NCBI GenBank assembly: GCA_963971305.1
Contig: OZ020303.1
Span: forward strand, 57,226,867-57,290,866
Length of the DNA stretch: 64,000 bases
Origin: Arcuatula senhousia
Taxonomy: Eukaryota > Mollusca > Bivalvia > Mytilida > Mytilidae
Reading direction: 5' to 3'
Shown here: piece by piece, positions 20,252-31,815 of the stretch
Layout: every line of letters begins with the position of its first letter
Numbering within the stretch: the first letter of the stretch is position 1
Notes under the pieces: model-generated
Told to the model about the DNA's origin: nothing
The model's database searches: none
Seen by the model: the letters and a program-made list of their open reading frames with translations, nothing else
Made by a program: the position numbers and the translations under genes

Positions 20252-23200
20252 TCAAGTTGGTGTTCTCGTCGATTTTCTATTCGATAGAGATTTTCTAGAT
20301 GACAGCACAGAAACACAGATGAAAACACCATGGAGACTACAGACTATAGTATATATGTAATACATCCAGTCTTCATCCAATAAGGACGCAAAAACCCCAG
20401 TAACCCAGAACAAACCAGATGCAATCACTAGACGAAGAAATGTAAGAGCTTCTTGGTACAGATTAAGTTTGCGTACATGAAGAGTTTCGATGCGGAGAGA
20501 ACAAACCTTGCAAACAATAATTCCTAGACAGATTGAGTTGACAAAAAGAGACAGAACAATAGGACCAGTGAGAAAAACCAAACTGGAGGGATACTTTTCA
20601 AGTGAGCAAATTGTCCCATTGTACCTTGATGACCACAGCGGTGGTCCGTATTGGTCTAAACAGATAGAGGCAATAACAAAGGGAGTAGGTATAAGCAAAC
20701 CAATTATAGAAATTTGAAGTCTTTGCCTCCAAGAATATTGTTTTCTAATACTTTGTTTGTAAAACCGTTTACAAATATGCCCAACTGATACTGCTAAAAA
20801 GGAAAAAAAAGCCAGCCATGTGTAACGCAAGGTGCAACCGACCATGTAACAAATTGTGGACATTCTGTGCACCTTTGGTCCAATCAATTGCAATGTATAT
20901 GCCAGTAAAAGTGAGACAGATATATTTTCTATGTTGGCCGCTGTAATATTTGTAATGGAATCACGTTTTCTTTGTACAATTATTAAGATCAAAAGCGCCG
21001 TACTTGAAAGTCCTAAGCAAACGTATGTGACAATATCTGGTAAGGATAATGTATTCGAGCTAACATTTCTTTCTCCTTCTTTGATTTCTTCTATTATCAA
21101 AATGGGGACATCGTATCTTGCCTTTACTTGTACACTCGGAGACAAATCGTTGAGCTTTTGGTTGTTAGTAATTATAGCGTTTTTAGAATCACCTATTGCA
21201 GCATAATTCGGAAGCGAAAGCGGAAACTTAACATTTTTTCCAACTGTAAAATTCCAATGACCATGTTGCATTTCTAATCTTGTTGTCAGCTGAGTTGAAT
21301 TGTCAACAAGGTCAAACAATACTTTTCTATTGTCGAGAAATTTCAAATATGAAATTGAACTCGTGAAAAAAGGTTGGTTTAAAGTATTTTAAACCTAACA
21401 TCATGTTCATGTTAAATCCTTCTTCCTGAATATCTATTTCATATAAATAGCTGGTGGTTAGGTCTTCCACATTGAAAAGAATAGGTGTAACCAGTGCTAT
21501 TTGTTCTAAAATGTCCATCGACAAACTTTTGTCTGATACCCACATCATATTTATTGATTTTCTTAAATCTGTGTAAAGATTCAAATGGCTGCATTCACCA
21601 TTAATGGTCATCTGAAAAAAAAAATAATTGATTGATTGTTGTTTGCTTAAGATTCCAGCCATAATCGGGACATAAAAAGTTGTAATATATAAATAAAAAG
21701 TGGAAATAAAGCAAAGCGAAAGACGTAGATAACATTAAAGGTACGATAAGATAAATAAATAGATAAAATAAACATAAAAAAATGAAAACACTAAAATCAA
21801 TTACAATGATAGCAAAAAGGAAGCAGGTTCAAAGACTAACTAAATACAGCAGAATTAAAAGCACATGTGCTGTAATTAACTCTGCTTAAAAAGTTAACAG
21901 TCTAGATTATGCAAATTATTTCAAATGATTTGAAGGCACAATAAAACCACTACGTTTGTTTTTTAAAGCAAAACTTCTCGCTACTGAATACTATCGTATA
22001 CATGTTTTACACACTCAGGTTCAATCAAGTCCAGAAAATCCAAGACATTTTCAAAATTTTATGTTGAAATGATGTGGTATTAAAGAATCAAATTTGATTC
22101 TTCGACCCATAACATTGCAGAGGCAAACAACTGATATGGAATTCTTTGAATGATATAGGACCAATGAAAATCATGTGTAATAATCTTATTTTATTTACCC
22201 TCTTTATATAAACAAGTACTCACGCTTTCATCCCAAATGTCGCATCCATCATGCTGATCATGGGAGGTTTGTTCCGAAAAAGAAAACAGAATTGACATCA
22301 TGAATTTTTCGTTGTACCACCAAGAACTCTCATAATTTGGTGAAGGGTCTGCAACACAGTATATTTCTGTGTTTTCAGTGCTTCGGTTATGGACACAATT
22401 AGTAATAAATTTTGTTCTATACGGGGATCCGTCTTTTATGTTGATAGTTACTGAGCTTATATACTCATTGCACACGTTATTGCTTAAGGATTTGTTTTCT
22501 GTTTTAATTTCAAGTGGTTGTAAAAGACAACCTCTCAAATTTGATTCGTATTGATGTAGCTCTAAAAGGCGATAAACCGGTTTTTTGTATGTATTGTTCA
22601 TGTGTACATTAAACACAAGTCGAAATATTTCGTGATTTGGTTTGTTCTGATTTTGTATAACGGTGTCGAACGCACTGTCTATAACGAATACACGAGTTGG
22701 AACAGTTTCATACTGGGTTATACCATTACATATGGCACACATCTTGTTTTTAAACGGAATGGTTTTGTTAAAGATGACAAATGTTCCCACATTTACTACA
22801 TGCCCTTGTTCGCAATTATCAATGACGGTTTTATCATGATATGTCTCCGGACAGGAATCAACAGCTAAACAGCTAAAATGCCTAATGATCTAGACGTGAA
22901 AAAATCATAATTTGGTGTAGATCGATAGGTACTGAAACACTGAAATTTGAAATCATGTTCAGGCATCATGGTTTGATCATAACAACATTTTCCAAAATCA
23001 TCACAAAAATAATCACATGTACAATGCCATCTTGATTCACTTGAAAGAAAGTTACAAGATTTGATTTCATCACAGTAGTTAAATGTTCTATTGTGCTTGG
23101 GTGTCTCTGTGTCAATGGTACGTTTCTGTCTCGATCTGATTGCTCCATTACAGACACCATTACTTTTTATTTTTTCCGGCGGAACGTTTCTTTTGGAGTA

Positions 23201-23431
23201 TTGATAAAGGTGATTTAACCAAGAGTTATTTGTTGTTTCCGGAATCGTTGCATTGGTTTGTTTTTCTTGAATCTTCTTACCGTGTGGCCGTGTTTGTTCG
23301 ATCGCTTTTTGTACTCTTTCCGTCTCTTTTGACTTAAAACGTACATCATTTACTAGACATGATATACTCCAATTAAGATCAAGATGACTGACTATTACTG
23401 AAATAAGTAATAGACCTACAGAGCTTCTCAT
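20252..23431 (-). pseudogene. Somatomedin-B / class B-type GPCR, frameshifted
   Basis: A minus-strand gene starts at an ATG at 23431 with a hydrophobic signal peptide (LLLISVIV). Next comes a cysteine-rich somatomedin-B-like domain (HCTCDYFCDDFGKCCYD, residues ~145-165) and an N-terminal ectodomain with FKNKMCAICNG, typical of Methuselah/adhesion-like orphan receptors of molluscs. Exon 1 ends at 22224 before a GTGAGT donor; exon 2 resumes at 21611 after a T10-CAG acceptor, both in phase 0. Exon 2 encodes the rest of the ectodomain and seven membrane segments (TM1 near TYVCLGLSSTALLILI, TM3 YTWLAFFSFLAVSV, TM6 GLFWVTGVFASLL, TM7 IYTIVCSLHGVFICV), ending at 20252. Two breaks occur: an 8-bp tandem duplication at 22860-22875 and a frameshift at ~21350-21410. 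It is a plasma-membrane receptor by family; ligand unknown. It could be a pseudogene or carry assembly errors. Confidence 0.8.
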
Positions 23432-23689
23432 TATGAAAAACTGTATGAAAAATAAAGTATAAGCTCAGATGTTATGATTACTATTGATGTTACTTCGTCC
23501 AACAATCATTAATATTCGAGATTTCTTCCAATCATATCATAGTGCGCAACTTGAGGCGTTATCCCAAAACCTATTGAGTTACAATACCAATTATTTAGTA
23601 CAATGTAAACAATATTTGCAGATACAAGACTCAACAATAAACATATAAGGTTGCATGTGAAACACCTGCCTATTAACTATACCTTCCGC

Positions 23690-24640
23690 TTGAAAAGTGG
23701 GGGTATATAGTGATAAGGGTGTCTGTCTGTGTGTCCGTCCGTCCGTCCTTCCGTGACACCTCAGGGTACCACATTTCCTCCTAAAGCCCATGATGGATAT
23801 TCATGAAACTTTCACACAATCTTTGTGACATAATGTACATGTACACCTCCTATTTTAAAATTTGATCAAAATGAGATCTTTGGGGGGTGCAAAAAATAAT
23901 ATATTTGGGCTTATACCAGAAGCTTTCAAAGTTTGAGAGACTCATCATATCACATTGTAGAGCAATTTATTTGGTGAATGGATGGTTTATTTTTCTTTCT
24001 GGATACGTTTTCAGGTTAAAAACTACAAATTTAATCACAATTTCAAGCAAAAGGGAGCTAAACAAAATTATCGAACGTACAGTACTCATTTCATGGAAAA
24101 CAAAATCAGGTTACGGAAAAACGTAGAATTCTAATCCGCTTTACTTGCAATTGGTACACATTTTTATGTCTCATCGATGAAATTACGGGGACACAAAGTG
24201 TTCGGGTCAGTTCGTCCGTCAGTCCGTCCCAAATAAGGTCGAAGTTTCTTTACCATTAAGGAAGTTTGGTATCATCGTGAAACTTCATAAACTTTGTAAA
24301 CATGAAAAATCAGGATATGAACAAACGAAAATCATCATAAATTGTACCTGTCTCATCAACTTCATGGTTGATTGATCAGAGAAAAAGCAGGCGTTATACT
24401 TAAGTTAACCTAAAGGTTGAAGTTACTTTACCATGAAGGAAGTATGGTATCATAAAACTTTATAAATTATTTAATCATAATAAAATTATACTTTTGGAAT
24501 CAACATCATGGTTTGGTGATTTTGAGGGAATTAAATGGTGTGAGATGGGGCATTATGTCTTTTTGACATATTCTACAACGCAACAAAGATGCGGAGGGTG
24601 ATTAATGTTTTTACTGGTCCATTCGTCAGTCCGTCTGTGA
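23690..24640 (+). repeat. TCCG-run dispersed repeats
   Basis: Three related stretches contain runs such as 'gtccgtccgtccgtcc' (23738), 'cgtccgtcagtccgtccc' (24212) and 'cgtcagtccgtctg' (24625). They are accompanied by a 'aagtgggggtat' lead-in (23696), 'tttaccat(t/g)aaggaagt(t/a)tggtatcat' and 'gaaactt(c/t)ata' segments. These belong to the mollusc repeat class also seen at 60845-61610 and in degraded form near 46590 and 59100. No gene is present. Confidence 0.6.
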
Positions 24641-24934
24641 TCACAGTTTGTGTGCGCAGCTCCTCTAAAACTACCGAACAGAACGTCACGACACTTGATA
24701 TCCATGAAGTATATTATATGTAGTTGTGCACATTATCAAAGTTTTTCTTTATTTACGAAATTTTAAAGGCTGATCTCAAGGATAATATGTATATATCCAA
24801 TACTTGAACACGTGGGTATGTGCTCACTAACTAAAGGTTCTTTCATTGAGTATGTTTTTGAATCTTAAATTCTTTTAGTGCTCTTTTGCATGGGCATAAT
24901 GGAAAAACGGAAAGTTAAAACGTTTTTACTACCT

Positions 24935-27025
24935 ATTATAAAAAAATTATCAGCGATACTGAAATTAGGTCGTTTGTTTCCGTCGTAAGGTTTCTATTAT
25001 TACAAAAGCTCTTTGCAATGTACATACTTTCACTTTTCACTCGGTGGCTATATTCGGATTCTCAATCTTCGGATTTCCATCAAGACAATATGGCCGCGAC
25101 CAGTAGATTATGTGTTCCGCTTCGGATTATATTTTAGTCAGTGTAGCATATCTTGCGTAACTTTAGCGTAAAGTATATTTGATTTTGGATTGCGAAAATT
25201 TACTTAATTGAATAAAGTTTTAAAGGACAAAAATACTATTCGGACACCAAAAATAAGTAAAATCATGCAAAAAGTTGTACACAGCATCTTCGTATTTCCT
25301 GCTTTTTTGTGGCGGTGTCTTAAAGCAACAATGCGATTCAACTAGATCATGTAGCGTACATGGTGCAGTCACTTTATCAGGTTGTGTACATGTTTAAGCG
25401 TACTTTCTTATAAACTTTTGACTGCAAAATGTTAACTCATTGAAGATAGTTTATTATCACAGACAAAAATATAGGTCAATCAGACACACACAATTCAAGC
25501 ATTTTATTGATTTTTAGAAAATGACAAAATAGCCACATTGGGTCATTCGTCTGTCTTGATCTAGGTCATTTTAATAAGGATGAATAATTTAATCTATTTC
25601 TCACAAAGCTATTGCGGGATCCGGAAAAATAAACTTATTTGTCACAAGTTATTGGTTGTTCGAAAATGTTATCATTGCTTAACCAAAGTCGCCACACTTA
25701 TAAACATGTCAGAAAATAATTTTAACTGTGCGGAACCACAGGGGCTTGGATTATAGAGTAGGGGGTCGATTTTTTTTTAAGTCAGTATGAATGACGAGAA
25801 TCCAAGCCCCTGTGTGCGGATTGCAACGTTCCTGTATAAATTTGCTTTAGTCTCTATCATAAAGGGAGGGACAATCTTTGAATAGGTGACAATCAAAAAT
25901 ATTTGAGCCGTGGCGGATCCGGGGGTCCGAGGTTGGAATTTTCCTCCTTTTCGCCAAAAATTTCGCAAGTAACGTGTAGGTTTTCTGCAAAATATTTATT
26001 GCTATTAGACGTAAAAAATTTAAAGGCAGACATGTACATTGCAAATTTTCATAAAGAGATCTACATTGGGTTTAAACTTATTTCATATAATATTATATAT
26101 TTCAAAATCATAGGCTGATCTGACAAATGATAATTATTAAAGTAGACGATAAATAGAATCTGTGGAATAATTGTACGTGACACAACCAACATAAAGAAAC
26201 GGGAATGTAAAAAATCACAATGGAAAACAGCCAGCAGTCTTCAGCATGACCATAAGTCGCTGCTCGCCGTCTTGCATAGGCCCAAGACTAAAAATACAAA
26301 AAAAGGATGAGTCCAGTTTGCCTTTTGGTCACACTTAGAAAAAAGTCAAAATACCAATGTACGATTTTTTTTTACATCTTTGCATGCTTGGAATGCAACT
26401 GAATGTTGAAAATAATAATATTATAAAACGAAAATTGTAAAAATTCTAGGCAAAAAATATATGTTTGATTTTCGTCTTCGGTATTCCCAGAATCCCGTTA
26501 GTAGTTTTTGTTCTCAGAATAATTCGTAGATTGAAACTTTTTTAAAATTAAACATTAAGCTGATTTATAAGTATAAATAAACAACAAACTGTGACATCTT
26601 TGATCCAATGTAGACTTTTGTAGAGCTTGATGAGCTGAAGGTTTAAGCAAGCAACAGCTTTTCTCTATCTGCAATAGTTTCCTATTTCCTCCACTAACAT
26701 AACCAAACTTTGATGCAGTTATTTTAAACTAAATAGGAGATAATAAACCTACATGTATAATGTACTGGATCTAAAAACAAATAATGTTTAAGATAAACGC
26801 TTACATGACTTAGATTCATCAACATGTCTATCTTAAAATGGCTTAATTTTCGATTGATTTTATAGTATGTGTACAACAAAGGCTACTTATAGAATTCAAC
26901 AATAAACCTTAGCAGGACCTAGAAATAATAAAGTCTTTTTATGTTACTAAAGCAGACCTTTGCTTTTTGTGTCCATAGCGGCTTGCTAGGCAATATGCAT
27001 TAGAGTCCACACTTGTTAAAGTAAA
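24935..27025. repeat. Large duplicated block, copy 2
   Basis: Same-orientation copy of 5580-8145. It keeps one shortened copy of the ~310-bp unit, carries the 78-bp MITE at 25737-25814, lacks ~40 bp near 25680 and has an additional ~185 bp at 26370-26555. In both copies a short ATG frame (MAATSRLCV...) of 15 codons is conserved apart from one substitution, but nothing identifies it as a gene. Confidence 0.75.
25737..25814. mobile_element. 78-bp MITE, second copy
   Basis: Same 16-bp terminal inverted repeats as the copy at 6424-6501. The left target duplication TGCGGAAC is intact (25729-25736) but the right one is cut to 'tgcgga' by a 7-bp deletion. This confirms that the insertion is shared by descent with the copy-1 block rather than independent. 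Confidence 0.75.
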
Positions 27026-27299
27026 AAAAAACAGCCAAAAAATGAATTTTTAAATATGCAAATATTTTCTGCTGTACTCTTCAATTGTGATTATAAGTAT
27101 CATAACTGATTTTTGTTTCTGGGCGTTGCCAAACTAGGACAACCTGTAGCATTGTTACAGTACAGGATACATTTAATCCGTTGCGTCATTTAGTTAATGA
27201 AAAACTCCTCTTTTTGAATGAAATACAAAGGCTAAACATTGCTGTACACAACGTGGACTCAAGTCGTACCTAGAGTGACGGCAGGTGCTCCGGGAGAAT

Positions 27300-27705
27300 A
27301 AGCAGTTCCTGCTTGCTATAGCACACCCGCCGCACTGCTAAGTTCTGTCAATTCAGTGTATAAAATCCGGTAAAGGAAGGCAAAACAAAAACCTATGACA
27401 GACAGACCAACATCTGCACTCATTTGAGCTATTGAAATCCTATATTTGTCTATGAGCGCCAAGCTACCATAAATTTCTTGAGTGAAGAGAGCAACTGAGG
27501 AGAAACAAAACCCTATATAAGCATTTTTTGTGTCGGATGTGACGTTCTGCCAAGGAAATAGATGCGAGTCTTGCAATCTCTGAAATAACGCGTTTACGCA
27601 ATAAGTTGGAGCGGTCGGAATGTTGCTACACAAGAATTGAAAGTTGTAGTCATCACGGTTGTCATAGAGCTTTGCTGAAAGTTTTCCTTTAGAGTTTATT
27701 TTGAG
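27300..27705 (-). pseudogene. Reverse-transcriptase 3' remnant
   Basis: The minus strand reads GKLSAKLYDNRDDYNFQF, then LCSNIPTAPTYCV, then in shifted frames SPQLLSSLKKF and IDKYRISIAQM. This colinear series matches the C-terminal part of the same reverse-transcriptase family as the fragments at 1405 and 2640. Downstream (27255-27320) is a 'ggtgctccgggagaataagc...cctgcttgc' sequence that commonly accompanies it. Frameshifts and missing polymerase core show it is dead. Confidence 0.65.
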
Positions 27706-28215
27706 ATAGAATCCGTAGAGTAGTATATGAGATTGAAACGGCTATTATTTCTCGTCTTAAGTAAGACAATGTCTCTTTGATGATTTTCTTTGTGGTCTTC
27801 AGTGGTCATTAGAGGCTTGACCAGTAGGTGACCATTTCCTATTTCTTATCAAAGGTGGGGTTGTCGTTTATCGTTGGAAAGGTCGCAAGGTGTAGTTGTC
27901 ATTTTTGAGTTGTTTGAGTTGGATTTGGTTAGTGGTCAGTCAGGGTTTGACCGTTAGGTGATCCCTTTTTCTTCTTTTTGTATACTAAGCGTGTAATATG
28001 TCATTGTAAAGCTTGTGAGGTCTAGTTTTATATTCTTTCTTTTGTGATAATCTAAGGGGAAGTAACTCTAGGTCTCTACTGTGTTTAAAGGTTTGTTTTA
28101 AAAGGAATTTATCGGGCTTTGTGGGATAGGCTTTAGCTACTCTTTCGACCCCTTTTTATAGGGCTTTTAGGATAACAAATCGATTCTAAGTTTCGATACT
28201 TTATTTTAACACAAT
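27706..28215. other. Spacer
   Basis: No gene is recognised. Two similar segments, 'tggtcagt/cattagaggcttgaccagtaggtgaccatttcc' (~27803) and 'tggtcagtcagggtttgaccgttaggtgatccc' (~27935), are an imperfect direct duplication about 130 bp apart. Confidence 0.4.
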
Positions 28216-28223
28216 AATAGGTT

Positions 28224-29110
28224 TCAGTCTTCATCCTCGTCTTCTTCACTCTCCTCGTCAGGCCTGAACTGTTTTATTTTCTCATCCAGCAAGTACTTTC
28301 TCTTCTCAGTAGCGTATTTCCAAGACTCTTCATACTCATTATCTTCATCGTCCCTCAGTCGTTTTGCCGTTTGTTTGATCTTCTTGTTGAGTGGATCTCG
28401 TGCCATTTCCATTTGCCACATAATGTTATTGACGTATCGATTTTTTAGAGCTTCTCTATAGAGCGGGAGCAAATCCAGGTCAGCCTTTGATATTGCCTCT
28501 TTTTCGCGGTGACCTTTTTCCGTGTATGCATCCACTTTCTTTTCGTGTTCGTCTTTGTAGTTGATCATGACTTGTCCAATAAAGCCACCCCACGGATCGA
28601 ACTGTTCTCCGGGGTAAGTATCTTCGTCTTCAGACAAGTCGTCACTCTTTTCTGATTCCGTATCCTCCTCTTCCTATTCCTCAGTTTCCAATTTCGGGTC
28701 CTCCTTCAACCATTCTGGTTCCTCTATTTTTCTTAGATGCTTCTGTTCTTTGTGTCTCTGTAGATTGAACAACTTTTGGCTTGTGTATCCGGATTCGTCG
28801 CAATGGTACATCTTTTCTTCTCGACGGCCGGTTTCTATCTGATGATTTTTGTTCCGTCCTTGTAAATTTATCTATCACTTCTGAATAGTATAACATATTG
28901 TTAACAGAACCCTGATTGCCGGTGCGGATTTGATCGAGTCTTGTTAAATTGTCTTTCTTTCTTTTCCATACATAGGCAAAGAATGCATTCCTCAATTTTG
29001 CTAATCTCTGTCTCTTGTATGCAAGCTTCTATGCTTTAAATCTATGCTATTCTTTAAATATTTGCTGGCATTCTATGCACTGTACAATTGGGGCATTTAA
29101 TTCCAAATGA
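28224..29110 (-). pseudogene. Acidic protein of unknown family, broken
   Basis: A minus-strand reading frame can be followed with breaks from about 29100 to 28224. A cysteine cluster (KCPNC, then QCIECQQIF in another frame) is followed by a basic segment (AYKRQRLAKLRNAFFAYVWK, frame beginning 28995). Then come an acidic part (EEPEWLKEDPKLETEE, stop, EEEDTESEKSDD), a GEQFDPWGGFIGQVMINY segment, a helical charged region and a very acidic C-terminus (EESEEDEDED). A frameshift near 28710 and an in-frame TAG near 28670 break it. I do not recognise the family. The zinc-cluster/basic/acidic layout would suit a chromatin- or element-encoded protein, but no function should be assumed. Confidence 0.5.
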
Positions 29111-29244
29111 TGCAAACATGTAATTAAGAAACGTTTTCTGGAAGGGTGTGCATCTACATGCTGTCTCATTTTTGAAACGAACCTGCATTAGCAATGACTG
29201 TGATACATTTCATTTCGTTACAGTAATTACTATTTTCGAATTGC

Positions 29245-29720
29245 AAAACCTCCTTGCGGGTCCCGGATGGCAAATAGGCCCAAAGCAGCGCTTTAGCTTA
29301 TCGGTAAACGTGCACTTAGAATCGCTCAAGACATCTTGTCGTGTCAGGCCGCTTTGCCCAAATAACGTCTGGTATGAGTGCCCAAAGTGGTTGAATGGCG
29401 CAGACCTGTCCCAATGAATGTCGGGGTCGTCAGGCTATAATGCGGAAAACCTGACCTCAAAGAATAGTGGTGCACCGTGTTGGGAAAAAAGAACCCAGCT
29501 GCAGAAGGATCCCCATGTAGTAGGCTTAACTGTCCGTCCAGGCTACCCATCAATCCTTTTTCCAATGGCAGTCAAAACCTATCCTCACTCGATGTCCCAA
29601 TTTCCTCCACTTCATCATCATTTCATGTTCATTGTATTACCCTATTTATGTACATCTCCCGAAAATATCCGAAATCGTGGTGCTTGGGAATAAAGGCAAC
29701 ACTTACTAACTAACTAACGA
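29245..29720 (+). repeat. Dispersed repeat with (ACTA)n tail
   Basis: Plus-strand partner of 9545-9812 (ggcaaataggcc, gtcaggccgctttgccc, caatcctttttccaatggca, cctccacttcatcatcattt, 'gcttgggaataaaggcaaca'), ending in 'cttactaactaactaac'. The tail indicates a retroposed 3' end; the parent family is unidentified. Overlapping open frames are incidental. Confidence 0.55.
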
Positions 29721-31091
29721 ATTAAAAAAACGGGATGAGGGATTTATTTATAGATAAATGGATTGGTGCTTCCGTAATTTGAGACCCATGCTTAATATCT
29801 AAGGTGCACTTTTTCAGGGGAGGGGTTTGGCTTGCGTGGCATGGCGGGCAATAAGTGATACTTTGCCAGCGGCGGCGACGACGGCGTCGGCGTATAATGA
29901 TATCAATGTTTCAGTGTTGGATTTAGATGAGCGTTTTATGTTGACGAAACTTGGTATGCATATGCCCCAGTAAAGTAGCTTTGGTTTTGTTTTAAAATTG
30001 AATAGAAGTTCTTGCACACGATCGTGTTTACTTTAAACGCAAAAGTTTATCCTCAAACAAAGAGAGATTTTTTTTGTCCCTTCGACTAGTCGACCTGGAC
30101 ATTTAGGACCGTCCATAAACTACAAAAGCGCTCATGAAACATTTTTTTAAAAAAAAACTTACAAAACCTTAAGGTTTACAGAAAGTATCTCATTTCTCGT
30201 CAGGCGTAGCAAAATTTATTTTCTGGAACTTTGCTGTAATTTTTATTTCAGATGGATATGGGTAAGAGAAAACTCAACCAGGAGATGAGAAATGTATCAA
30301 AAATCATTTCGCTTTCGCTTGTAAGACAATAAATTTTAAGATGATTTGGTGGAATTTTTAAAAATTTTCTATAACCGTTGGTATTGGGAAAATAAACTCT
30401 TAATGATCTTTTTCGCATGTCGAGCATGTTTAGAAATTCAACCAAATATGCAAAGCCTTGATTGATGTATATTGATTGTATTATTTTCACCAATAATAGG
30501 CATCTTATATTTAACACAAAACTTTGATTTGTCTTGTCTTTTTCATTTTTGTCATATTAAATATATTTTGTCACTAATGAGTCATTTAACAATATTTTAG
30601 TTTCTTAATGTGGATATTTAACATTTTAAGTATGACTATGATTATCTTTAGTTATACAGCATTTGCCCACATATATTAATGCATATAAATTTAAATGTTT
30701 TTTTTAACCGATACTAAACCGAACTCCGTGCATTACCAAAAAAGAATCATCTTATTACCAGAACATTATCCGCCATTTTTTACATCTATTTATTTTTTAA
30801 GGTATCGTCTTTTTTTTCAATACAAATTTTCAACTTGTCTCAAGTACGTATAATAGTCTTGCTTTGATGAAAAATATAGACACTTTATGCAAACAAAAAC
30901 AAAACTATCTGATGTTATAGTTTTCGTCATGAACATAACTCAACCTTGACGTTTTTCTATTTTCTACAAGTTTTCACTATATAAATATAAATATTTTTCA
31001 TTCAGCCCTTTGGGTTGAATCATCAAGGTACTTGTAGAGGTGAATATCATTTCATTCACTGGCTAGGCAGTCAAGGTGAAAAAATCCAGGT
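29721..31091. other. Spacer with a small R fragment
   Basis: AT-rich, no gene recognised. At 30199-30251 a 53-bp piece of the R repeat (cgtcaggcgtagcaaaattt ... tttttatttca) ends at its normal 3' boundary. Confidence 0.45.
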
Positions 31092-31204
31092 GAGCTAGTG
31101 GTTGACTTACTTGACTTAGTCCTCTTCACCCCTTGTGGAGTATAGGGCCGCTACAGTTGCTCTCCACCTCACTTGATTTTTGGCTGTTCTCTTTGCTTCA
31201 TTCA

Positions 31205-31815
31205 AGGTCATATTGATGTTTTCCAGTTCTTTCAGTCTTGTTTTCGTTTCCAGCTATGTAATGGTCTTCCTTGTTTTCTTTTGCCTTGTGGATTCCAGTC
31301 TAGTGATTCTCTAGTTATATTGTCCTGTCGCTTTCTCCATGTATGGCCAATCCACTGCCATGCTCTTTTTTATGATGTGGACTTTTGCTGGTTCTTGGTT
31401 GGTTCGGTTCAGGAGATGTTCGTTTGTAATTCTATTTGGCCACCACACTTTGCATGTGTGTCTAAGGCATTTGTTGATAAACACCTGGATTTTATGTTGG
31501 AGTCCTGCTGTTAAGGTCATATTGATGTTTTCCAGTTCTTTCAGTCTTGTTCGTTTCCAGCTATGTAATGGTCTTCGTTGTTTTCTTTTGCCTTGTGGAT
31601 TCCAATTTAATGATTCTCTAGTTATATTGTCCTGTCGCTTTCTCCATGTATGGCCAATCCACTGCCATGCTCTTTTTATGATGTGGACTTTTGCTGGTTC
31701 TTGGTTGGTTCGGTTCAGGAGATGTTGGTTTGTAATTCTATTTGGCCACCATACTTTGCATGTGTGTCTAAGCATTTGTTGATAAACACCTGGATTTTAT
31801 GTTGGAGTCCTGCTG
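31205..31815 (-). repeat. ~311-bp tandem duplication inside the LINE
   Basis: Bases 31205-31515 and 31516-31815 are near-identical head-to-tail copies, each starting 'aaggtcatattgatgttttc' and ending 'gttggagtcctgctgtt'. In translation, the C-terminal segment GLQHKIQVFINKCL...WQWIGHTWRK occurs twice. The duplication happened within the element and does not preserve one clean frame. Confidence 0.85.

Noticed and set aside
20490..21206. Plus-strand frames opposite the GPCR
   Set aside because: Antisense shadows of a coding exon whose minus-strand product is clear.
31339..31782. Plus-strand frame of 147 codons over the LINE 3' end
   Set aside because: Antisense of the reverse-transcriptase C-terminus; repeated because of the 311-bp duplication.
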